DNA of 64,000 bases from Microcoleus sp. FACHB-672. GTDB lineage: Bacteria; Cyanobacteriota; Cyanobacteriia; Cyanobacteriales; Oscillatoriaceae. The notes beneath the pieces are model-generated. The model worked only from the letters and a program-made list of their open reading frames with translations. It did not search any database and had not been told where the DNA came from. Made by a program: the position numbers and the translations under genes. How positions within the stretch are numbered: position 1 is the first letter of the stretch; each line of letters begins with the position of its first letter. Of the stretch, positions 54,882 through 62,652 are shown one piece after another. The stretch is taken from assembly GCF_014695725.1 (NCBI RefSeq), contig NZ_JACJOU010000005.1:1-64000 (forward strand). The letters are read 5' to 3'.

Positions 54882-55573
54882 GACTGTATTGTGTGGGTTT
54901 AATCATCCCAAATTGTAACAATCTGTCCGTTTTTCTAAAATTATCTTTAGCTGTAAATTCTTGGCAGCGGGTGCAAGAGAGCAGAATCAGGGACGATCAG
55001 ACCCGTTACGGAAAAATTTAGACGACAAAATTATTTTTCCCAGTGAGAGCAAAACTTTGTTAAATATCAAACAGCAATCGCCTTTGAGGGTGCTGGCAAA
55101 TAGTTAAACAAGAGGCCGGTTACACATTTTAGTCGTAATCTCAGGCGATGCAGGTAGACTGACAAAAAGAACAAACTGAGAGAGTGGGTTTCCAGGAACG
55201 CCGGCGAGAAAATAGCCACGAATAACTGGCACCAGAAGTCCCGAAGCACAGTTAATTGAGCAAAGGATAGCGGGTCGCTGCAATGAACGGAGAAATCAAT
55301 ATTAAAAGAGTCACGCCCATCGCTACCCACTAACAATTTAATCACCCCATTTCCAAGAAGACGCGGTTAAGTGAATCAGCATCTAACTTTCCGACTGGAT
55401 AGGGAAAAAAGCTGTCTGTCTGTGCCGGCTTTCCCCCTATCCTTACAAGAGCCGGCTTTCTACTTGGCCTGCCGGCAGTCCCGAAGTCCGTGGTTCAAAC
55501 ACTTATATTTTCGCTTTCTCTTTCCTTCTTTCCCTCATCCTTGATCCCTAATCCAATAGCCCATGCCCCACGC
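54882..55573. other. Large intergenic region with a GC-rich hairpin
   Basis: 692 bp. GGATAGGG (55397-55404) pairs with CCCTATCC (55435-55442), with GCTTT/AAAGC-type inner pairing. A 92-codon minus frame (55345-55067) has no start signal and no recognisable similarity. No RNA gene recognised; a GGTTCAAAC at about 55491 is not part of a tRNA. Confidence 0.45.
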
Positions 55574-56581
55574 TTAGCATCGGTGTTTTTTGCGATCGGG
55601 CAAGGTTGCACTGCACAGCTCGGTATTTGTCAGTATGGCGTCCTTAATGTTAGCGCCTTCCAAGTTTGCACGAACCAGTTTAGCCCCTGCTAGGTTGGCT
55701 TGAACCAGATTCGTTCCCTTGAGATCAGCTTCCTCTAAAGAGGCACCCTCTAAGTCAGACTGGGATAAATCCGCCCCTTGAAGGCTAGCGCGAGTCAGAT
55801 CAGCGCCTCGAAGGCTGGTGCGGCTTAAGTTTGTTCCTCTAAGGTTGGCTTCTCGAAGGGAAGCATTTCTGAGGTTAGCGCTACTGAGGTTGGCGCTACT
55901 CAGGTCTGCTTCTCGGAGGTTGGCTCCCACTAACTCGGCACTCACCATGTAGGCACTTGCTAGGTTCGCGCCTCGGAGGTTGGTATTTTCTAGATAAATA
56001 TTTCTTAAATCAGTATTACTGAGATCCACTCCCGCTAAGTCAGAAGCCGATAGTTGAGCGAGTAGCAGGTTGGCTCCGGTGAGGTTAGCACGGGTGAGAT
56101 CAGAGCCGGTGAGGTCTGCTCCATTGAGGTCTGCTCCACGCATATCAGTATTCACCAAGCTGGCACCATTCAAGTTAGTGCCGGTGAGGTTGGCGCTTCT
56201 GAGATCCGCACCGACCAAGTCAGCCTGTCGCAGATCGGAACCTGTGAGATCCGCTCCACGCAAGTCAACACCGGCTAGGTTTGCTCCCACTAAGTAGCTT
56301 CCTCGCAGGTTGGCTCCTCTGAGATCGCAAGATTGACAAGTGTTGGTGTTGAGCAATTGGTTAACGCCTGGGTAACTTGTGGCGTGCACCGCTGCGGCTA
56401 ACCATACAGACGCTAATAGGGTGGCGATTCCCATTAAGGCCGGTGTCAAAAACCTTGGCTTTGACAGCCAAGCCTTGAACCAACGTCTAGTAGGGGCATT
56501 GCTACGTGTAGACCCAGACAGGGAGCGCACTACAGGACTGAGCATTTTAGGTTTAAGCGTGTTTTTCCCAAGTTGCGGCAA
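55574..56581 (-). CDS. Pentapeptide-repeat protein with membrane segment
   Basis: A 335-aa protein. A basic N-terminal 40 residues is followed by a hydrophobic helix (LMGIATLLASVWLAAAVHA, about 49-67), serving as a signal anchor or signal peptide. After LLNTNTCQSCDLRGANL come about 50 A(D/N)LxG repeats (residues about 86-325), ending in TELCSATLPDRKKHRC. Clearly related to the lipoprotein at 48957, including the C-x2-C motif, but with a different export signal. Function unknown; beta-helix fold predicted. Confidence 0.87.
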   Translation of the reverse strand: MPQLGKNTLKPKMLSPVVRSLSGSTRSNAPTRRWFKAWLSKPRFLTPALMGIATLLASVWLAAAVHATSYPGVNQLLNTNTCQSCDLRGANLRGSYLVGANLAGVDLRGADLTGSDLRQADLVGADLRSANLTGTNLNGASLVNTDMRGADLNGADLTGSDLTRANLTGANLLLAQLSASDLAGVDLSNTDLRNIYLENTNLRGANLASAYMVSAELVGANLREADLSSANLSSANLRNASLREANLRGTNLSRTSLRGADLTRASLQGADLSQSDLEGASLEEADLKGTNLVQANLAGAKLVRANLEGANIKDAILTNTELCSATLPDRKKHRC

Positions 56582-56740
56582 GGTACCTTGATCTCATCTA
56601 AGGGATGGGTAAGCGTTTGGTTGTGGCAGTCAACCTTTGTAGAGACGTATTGAGCGCCTCTGCAAGTTTCCAGCCGGCCTAGTAATCTTACCATTAATGT
56701 TAAACTCTATTTAAACCCATATTAGAACCTATTTAACATC

Positions 56741-56914
56741 ATGGCTAACAAAAAATGGACAACAAGACGGTTATCCGTAGGCTTTAGCAAAGAAGAATCA
56801 GAAATTTTGGAAACATATTGTGAAATGACCGGCAGAACTTACACGGACGTGATTAGAGAGTGTGTAAGGAAGCTCAAGCCCTCAATTGTTCAAGAAAATT
56901 TATCAAAATCTTAG
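56741..56914 (+). CDS. Small ribbon-helix-helix-like protein
   Basis: A 57-aa protein (MANKKWTTRRLSVGFSKEES start). TTRRLSVGFS would be the DNA-contacting strand, and EESEILETYCEMTGRTYTD plus VIRECVRKL the two helices of a CopG/MetJ-type ribbon-helix-helix. Such proteins are repressors or antitoxins, but no toxin gene is adjacent. No strong Shine-Dalgarno. The same frame stays open after its TAG (56912) to a TGA at 57035. Confidence 0.65.
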   Translation: MANKKWTTRRLSVGFSKEESEILETYCEMTGRTYTDVIRECVRKLKPSIVQENLSKS

Positions 56915-57225
56915 CAATGCTGCCGATTCCATTTGCAAGTTTGGGGCAAATTGCAGCGGCGAATCCAAAATTTGCGACGGATCGGGGCAGACTTGGCTGA
57001 AGAGATTAATCAGCTTTGTCGGCGATTGACCGATTGAGTCCTGAGCCAGGGAATCAGTCAAAAAGTTAAGTATTTCCGAAGTTATACTGTTGAGTTCTGG
57101 AAAAACTGCAACTTTTTTCTTGACATTCCGCTTTTTTAAGCTCTATTAGAGGGACTGGTCGCCCATCAATAGAGAAATCAGAAGAAATACTTTATAGCTT
57201 AAGGCAACAAATATAGGGATTAGAT
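56915..57225. other. Intergenic with an in-frame extension of the RHH frame
   Basis: 311 bp. The RHH reading frame continues beyond its TAG for about 40 codons (LQVWGKLQRRIQNLRRIGAD then LAEEINQLCRRLTD), helix-like and Arg/Leu-rich, but without its own start. Nothing else recognised. Confidence 0.4.
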
Positions 57226-57576
57226 ATGAATGAAGAAAATGGTTTTGAGTTGGTAGGGTGTGAGGAGAATGCTGTTTTATCAGTAGATATTAATTCTATG
57301 ACCAATCGTTATCTGATCGCCCACCCGATGTTTACAGCCGGCGAACTGATGGCAGAGATTAGGAAAAGATTTCTAAATGGCTTATCTGAAGAAGACAGAA
57401 AAACTTTGCTGGAAGAGGGTTTACCCTGTCAAATCTTGAGACCGGGTAAAAGCTGGCAAGCAGGAAAAGTTCGGGTGAGAGTTCTTCTAGAAGTTTCTAG
57501 TAACGAGCCAGAAAATGGTCGGCTAGAAGTGCCTTCTTACGATATGCGGCAGATTTTGAACGGAGATAAGAAATAA
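57226..57576 (+). CDS. KGK-domain protein
   Basis: A 116-aa protein. The C-terminal half PCQILRPGKSWQAGKVRVRV (about 66-85) is the KGK-family signature (Pfam KGK), a small domain found almost only in cyanobacteria. The N-terminal half has MFTAGELMAEIRKRFLNGLS helices. No known function, no signal peptide. No good Shine-Dalgarno before the ATG. Confidence 0.75.
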   Translation: MNEENGFELVGCEENAVLSVDINSMTNRYLIAHPMFTAGELMAEIRKRFLNGLSEEDRKTLLEEGLPCQILRPGKSWQAGKVRVRVLLEVSSNEPENGRLEVPSYDMRQILNGDKK

Positions 57577-57825
57577 GAGGGGCAAAGAGGGAGTTTTAGA
57601 TTAACTTCAGCATTTGGGCAAATAGATTATTACTTCGTAATGCGCTTTCTACGCCGGCACTCTCTGATCCCAATTTTATTTTGTGATGAATAAGTGGAGT
57701 TTGAGTCAAGAATTTTTAAGGACAGAGGATAGCGCAGCGTGCCTGCCGGCATACATAGATGGGTTAAGGGTTGGTGTCAGAGATATGTTTTCATGACTTT
57801 GATCAAGTTAGTATACCGGCACGTT

Positions 57826-59481
57826 TTAACGGGATTCCTTTTGGAGAACCGCTTTCACCAAAGCTTCTGCCTCCGCCGGCAGTTCAGTCACAAGGCGAAT
57901 GGGTATCGCTTGTGTGGAAGCGTACTGAGCGTAATCTGAGGTTAGAAAGATAGCATAGTCGTCAGCATCAGCCGTCAGTTGAGCAGCCATTGCTAATGAT
58001 ATAGCTTTGATATAGTTGCGAACACTAGCGGCTTGATCGCCAATCAATTCACCGCCGGTGAGAACAGTATTCGGTTTTGTTGTCTGATCGATTGTTGCAG
58101 CAGGATCTTTAATACTTAAATGAGTTCCCCCAACAAAACCGACCAGCCATTTGGGAGCGAGAAGTTTGGAAAAACCGAGTATCTGTTCGCTTAAAGCAGG
58201 AGTTGTCTTATCTGCAGAGCCGGTGACAATCAGGGTGGGAACTTGCACTTTGCTCAAGCCCGTTTCGCCAAAAATTATTGAGCTAATTGGATTCATCGCC
58301 ATTGCTCGTTTAATGCGTGGATCGTACAGTTGATAGGTGTTTTCCGGAAGTCCGCCGGCAATACACTGTAGTCCGACTCCCGGACTCAAGCTGACCAAAT
58401 CGCCCTGACATCGCTGTTTTACACTGGCTATTTGTAACTCGCCTCCAGCAATAGACAAAGCGGTTCCACCCCCCATAGAATACCCAATCACCATGACATT
58501 ATCAGTTGCGAGTTTGCCTTTGAGAGAGCCGGCTGATAGGTTTAATTTTTCTAGTTCATCTAAAGTAAAACTAATATCTTTGGGGCGATTTAAAAACTCA
58601 TCGGGTTGCAGAAGAGGACCGCCGGCGAGTGCTGTATTCACTTGCGTGGTGTTACTGCCGATATGTTCGACAACAGCAACCACGTAACCATGTGATGCTA
58701 AATGATCTGCCAAATAGCGCAACTCTGTGCGGTCAGATCCCAAACCGTGAGTAAAGACAACCACAGGTTTTTCAGCAGTTGCACCGGCTGATGAGTATAG
58801 ATCAACGGGAATATTGCGTTGACGCTGCGAATCATTGAGGTTTAAGCTAAGTACCTGTACAGAAGCGGTTCCCGGTTGGGAGGGGTCAAACGGTAAATTT
58901 AGCTGAATTTCGCGAGGCGTTAATTGAGGAGCAATCGCGGCCATAAACCGCTGAGTTTGCCAAAAAGGGGTGTTCAAGCTTCCCATCACTTCAAACGCCC
59001 GATCCAAGTCAATATTGAGGCGCTGACTCGGGTAAGATTCGATAAAGCTAATGATCGAAAGACCGGCTGGATCTTTTGCACCCAGTACCAGTGCGGCTCG
59101 AAGCGCTTGCACACCGGCTGCATCCTTTCGTGGCGTAATCGTGGCCAGATCGGCCAAGATGGTACTACCGATCCGAGTATTCAGCAAGTTGCTAATCGCT
59201 ACAACATTGAGGGGCACTTTTGTTTTCAGCGCTGCTACAATTTTGCCCCGCTTTTCAGACGATAGGGTACTGGCATAACTTTGCAAAGCCGGCGGTACTT
59301 TTCCTGTTTCAGCAATTGTTTTAAGATCGGCAACATCAAATGATGCTGTAAATGGGCCTTTATGAACGACAACGGTTTCTGCCGCTTGTGCGGATTTTGT
59401 TAACCCTGTCAGATTAGTAATGGCAAGTGCCCAGACAAGGCCGGCAGCTCCTTTAGCCCATTTCAAGTTTGGTAGCATCAA
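57826..59481 (-). CDS. Exported alpha/beta hydrolase (DUF1400 / dienelactone-hydrolase-like)
   Basis: A 551-aa protein. The signal peptide is about residues 1-33 (cleavage after SAQA). Residues about 34-190 form the DUF1400-type helical domain (VHKGPFTASFDVADLKTIAE). Residues about 220-530 form an alpha/beta hydrolase with VVVFTHGLGSDRTELRYLA (oxyanion hole), GYSMGGGTALSIA (nucleophile Ser in GxSxG) and FVGGTHLSI (likely catalytic His). Periplasmic or thylakoid-lumen esterase/lipase; substrate unknown. Canonical triad intact, unlike the protein at 46434. Confidence 0.88.
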   Translation of the reverse strand: MMLPNLKWAKGAAGLVWALAITNLTGLTKSAQAAETVVVHKGPFTASFDVADLKTIAETGKVPPALQSYASTLSSEKRGKIVAALKTKVPLNVVAISNLLNTRIGSTILADLATITPRKDAAGVQALRAALVLGAKDPAGLSIISFIESYPSQRLNIDLDRAFEVMGSLNTPFWQTQRFMAAIAPQLTPREIQLNLPFDPSQPGTASVQVLSLNLNDSQRQRNIPVDLYSSAGATAEKPVVVFTHGLGSDRTELRYLADHLASHGYVVAVVEHIGSNTTQVNTALAGGPLLQPDEFLNRPKDISFTLDELEKLNLSAGSLKGKLATDNVMVIGYSMGGGTALSIAGGELQIASVKQRCQGDLVSLSPGVGLQCIAGGLPENTYQLYDPRIKRAMAMNPISSIIFGETGLSKVQVPTLIVTGSADKTTPALSEQILGFSKLLAPKWLVGFVGGTHLSIKDPAATIDQTTKPNTVLTGGELIGDQAASVRNYIKAISLAMAAQLTADADDYAIFLTSDYAQYASTQAIPIRLVTELPAEAEALVKAVLQKESR

Positions 59482-59810
59482 CGTTCCTCATAATTTCCGC
59501 TTGGAGACTATAGCGGATTCTTAGGTATGGTATCGGTTAATCAGCAGTTCTTCCAAGATATTAACTGAAAAAATATAAATTTCTGCATTTATGGTGTTGG
59601 CAGCACAGCTGGTTTCCGGTTGTAAAAAGGTTGGAGCTTTTCTAAAAAATTGCCCTAAAGAGAGAATTTCAAGTCATTGGAGCTAGATGTTTAAAAACAG
59701 TTTATTCAAAATCCCTATTTAAGAAAACGCTTACTTTTTGCACCGGCAGCCCCTTTACAACTGCACGGATGTCGGTATGATAACCGCAGAAGTTTAAAGG
59801 AGCGTCAGCA
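59482..59810. other. Intergenic
   Basis: 329 bp between divergent genes; must hold both promoters. I see no ORF or repeat. AAAGGAG at about 59797-59803 is the Shine-Dalgarno of the Dabb gene. Confidence 0.45.
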
Positions 59811-60113
59811 ATGCCTCAGATTCAACACCTGGTTTTACTCAAGTTTAAACCCGAAGTCCTGCCAGAAAAGATTGCAGAACTCTTCAAGCAACTCAGTGAA
59901 CTCCAACAATTGATTCCAGGCATCACTTATTATGCCGGTGGCTCATATTCGAGTTCTGAAGGGCTGAACCAAGACTACACCCACGGGTTTGTAATGACGT
60001 TCGAGAGTGCCGGTGCGCGTGACGCTTATCTACCCCATCCGGAACACGAACGAGTCAAAGCGGCACTCCTCCTTTGTTTAGACGGCGTGATCGCCTTTGA
60101 TTTTGAAGCTTAG
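59811..60113 (+). CDS. Dabb-domain (stress-responsive A/B barrel) protein
   Basis: A 100-aa dimeric alpha/beta-barrel protein. QIQHLVLLKFKPEVLPEKI at the start and HGFVMTFESAGARDAYLPHP at about 63-82 are the defining Dabb segments. Functions in the family range from stress response to polyketide cyclisation; no substrate can be assigned. Strong AAAGGAG Shine-Dalgarno. A hairpin TGGGGTGAT (60159-60167) with ATCACCCCA (60218-60226) follows its stop. Confidence 0.87.
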   Translation: MPQIQHLVLLKFKPEVLPEKIAELFKQLSELQQLIPGITYYAGGSYSSSEGLNQDYTHGFVMTFESAGARDAYLPHPEHERVKAALLLCLDGVIAFDFEA

Positions 60114-60291
60114 TCGGTTTCGTATATCATGCATCCTGCATTCTGAATAGTCGGCTATTGGGGTGATCTTTGTCACCTAGCTTGAAACCAAGGAATCACA
60201 AGATATGGGAAATTTACATCACCCCACAATTTGGATATAAAAGTCATACTTATTCCTCTGGGTCAGCCAATTTTAAAAGATTTTACAGGTA

Positions 60292-60561
60292 ATGATGATT
60301 CGCAAAATTGTCTTAAAGGTTTTAAGAACGGGTTATCTAAGTGCTGAAATTGAAGAACAACTCCAGCAACTTTTTCATTCAGGGTGCAGCTTGGATGAGA
60401 TAGACGCTCTGGCAGATTTGCAGTATGCTGTGATGGCCGGCCATGTCGAGCGAGCTTCCTGTCAAGTCAGAGAGAAATGTTTGCTTAATTCGCATAAGAA
60501 CGATAAAAATATTTTTCAAGGTTTAGGCAACCAGATGAATGAGTTGTCACAAATAAGGTGA
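60292..60561 (+). CDS. Small protein of unknown function
   Basis: An 89-aa protein. The first 55 residues (MMIRKIVLKVLRTGYLSAEI, SLDEIDALADLQYAVMAG) resemble a small helical module common in cyanobacteria as hypothetical proteins. The tail beyond residue 65 is Asn/Lys-rich and disordered-looking. The start is at the first of two consecutive ATG codons; only a weak AGG lies upstream. No membrane segment. Confidence 0.6.
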   Translation: MMIRKIVLKVLRTGYLSAEIEEQLQQLFHSGCSLDEIDALADLQYAVMAGHVERASCQVREKCLLNSHKNDKNIFQGLGNQMNELSQIR

Positions 60562-60858
60562 GCATTGGCTAGCTGATCACTCTTTTTGAAATCCTCATCT
60601 CCTCTAATCTAGTGAAAAAATAATCAAGTTATCAGGATCAATGCTGATATTTTTTTGAATATTACCGACCCTATTTATAACTAGGAAATTTTAAAATAGT
60701 AGGGTCGCAATGTCTTGCACCTTAGTTCAATTGCAATTCCCCTTTTTTTGTTTAGTGAAGAAATGGCCAAATTTTGAGGAACGTAATTGCCTCAGAAAAA
60801 AGGTCAGACATCGGCATCATTTTTCTAGTAATTTGAAGAATGAATGATGCCGTATTTC

Positions 60859-62097
60859 TCAAGTGATGAGATTACGCGCCCAAGCGACACACCGATCTGC
60901 TTGATCGAACCAAAACTCAGAATTCCAGTAGACATAACAACTGGTTTCACACAATAGCAGTGGTAACTGATGGGTATCCATCCGTTTTTCTTGCACTGCT
61001 AAATCATAATCTTGACTCAACTGTTCGACAGCCATCAGTACCCGTTGCCGGCGATCACCTTCATTCCAACTTTGATGTCCGCCAATCCAAGATCCGCCCG
61101 CAGGCTTTAGTTTAACCTCAGTAGAAGGGCCATTTCGCAAGTATTGATCCATATACCGGCTGACTGTCATAAACTCGATATCTTGCCAAGATGTTGAGTT
61201 ACGAAACATCGGTGCAAATGTGTTGCGGAAATACTCAAACATCATCACATTTCCATTTTCGCCATCAGAAGTTGGTACGATTAACGGCGGCACCTCCCCA
61301 TCTTGCAACACCTTCCCCCGATAGCGGATGTCATTAATACAACCATCGACATTGTGACCACTTTGCTGCCGGATGCCCATGTCTGTATCGCGCACCACAC
61401 AAAGGATACGTTCGCTTTCTCCGCCTGATTCTACGACCAACCAATGCACGCGGTTTTCTAAAGCCGGCACACTCCACCCTTCAGGATGTTCTAGTGCTGA
61501 ATTCGGTAAAATAATCCACTCATAGCCACATTTTTTCAACAGGCGAATAAACCGCAACGCTTCGGCAGGATTGCCGGTCATTCCCATTTCCGGGGGCCAA
61601 AATCCGCGCACTCGGGATAGCGCTTCTTGACCAAAAAGATCTGCAAATACGCGCCGCCATTCCATGATTTGCCCTTCATGATCGCGTTCTGGGGTAGCGG
61701 GAAAATAGCAATGACTGTAAGCTGTGCCGGCAAATTCCACGGCGTCTGGATGGTTGCTTAAAACGCGACGCCACAAGCCAATTACATCGCCCATCACTTC
61801 ACCATCGACATGAAGATGATTGAAGATGCCGCTGCTCAGTCGTGCCAACTCTTCCAGCAATACGCCGGAATAATCCACCATGATGCGCGGCGAATGCCCT
61901 TCCTGGGTCAATAATTCTACATATCGGGCGGGATTTTTGTAGGCTTGGGCAAACCATTGGGCGTTCCAGTGTTCCTCAGAATTTGGCTCGCCATTGAGCA
62001 TTTTTTCCAGGTTGCCGGTGAGGTGATCGCCAACCCAAATTGGGGGCTGATGCATATGCAACCAAGGGACAAATACGGCTAGGGGATTTGGGTTCAT
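60859..62097 (-). CDS. Glycoside hydrolase family 57 protein
   Basis: A 412-aa protein. HMHQPP at residues 14-19 is the GH57 HxHQP motif, and GFWPPEMGMT (Glu170) corresponds to the nucleophile motif GFWLPE of amylopullulanase/alpha-amylase/branching-type GH57 enzymes. The putative acid/base Asp is probably in PTSDGENGNVMMF (about 277-289). Likely acts on alpha-glucans (glycogen) in the cytoplasm; there is no signal peptide. GH57 branching enzymes are usually longer (500+ aa), so the exact activity is open. A 10-bp hairpin (60812-60821 with 60843-60852) lies just after its stop. Confidence 0.85.
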   Translation of the reverse strand: MNPNPLAVFVPWLHMHQPPIWVGDHLTGNLEKMLNGEPNSEEHWNAQWFAQAYKNPARYVELLTQEGHSPRIMVDYSGVLLEELARLSSGIFNHLHVDGEVMGDVIGLWRRVLSNHPDAVEFAGTAYSHCYFPATPERDHEGQIMEWRRVFADLFGQEALSRVRGFWPPEMGMTGNPAEALRFIRLLKKCGYEWIILPNSALEHPEGWSVPALENRVHWLVVESGGESERILCVVRDTDMGIRQQSGHNVDGCINDIRYRGKVLQDGEVPPLIVPTSDGENGNVMMFEYFRNTFAPMFRNSTSWQDIEFMTVSRYMDQYLRNGPSTEVKLKPAGGSWIGGHQSWNEGDRRQRVLMAVEQLSQDYDLAVQEKRMDTHQLPLLLCETSCYVYWNSEFWFDQADRCVAWARNLIT

Positions 62098-62652
62098 TAG
62101 AGTGTCCTTGTAGTTAGGAATTAGTAAACATTAAATGTCAGCTCAACTTTTCCTGTTTAACCCTCTCTCCGAACTATCACAGATAGGAAATCATCCTTCA
62201 AAATCAAAAAAATAGGCTGATTCTATATCCTGAAGAACAATTTATTTTTATTACCTTCCTTGTAAGGTCGGTTTAGAGAGAGGGTTAAGGAGAGATCAGA
62301 AACTATGTTACGGGGCTAAATTTCTTTTCACTTTATTAATCTTAGCCGGCTGATTCATATCGTGCCCCATGACAATCTCAGATAATTTTCCACACGTATA
62401 GCACTTCTCAATTTAGCGCAATCCATCTTTTGGGGTACTAAGCACAGATCCCTTACTAATTTGCGCCACTACATAGGGGAGAAACACGAGTTAGAACCGC
62501 TATATTATATGAATATTCAAGAACAAAATCGGCTTGTTCTCTAAAATTTACAATCTAAAATATAAAATCTAAACACTGACCTCAAATTGCCAGTTTGGAC
62601 AAGTCATGATAGGGTTGCCGGCTAAAAATCTTCATTAACATTAAAATTATCT
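62098..62652. other. Intergenic with a long-range inverted repeat
   Basis: 555 bp. TTAACCCTCTCT (62157-62168) and AGAGAGGGTTAA (62277-62288) are perfectly complementary, 108 nt apart, with four more near-pairs inside. Otherwise AT-rich; no ORF or RNA recognised. Confidence 0.5.

Noticed and set aside
55067-55345. 92-codon minus-strand frame in a large gap
   Set aside because: No Shine-Dalgarno, no recognised similarity, and composition unlike neighbouring genes.
55480-55510. GGTTCAAAC resembling a tRNA T-arm
   Set aside because: No acceptor, D or anticodon stems can be built around it.
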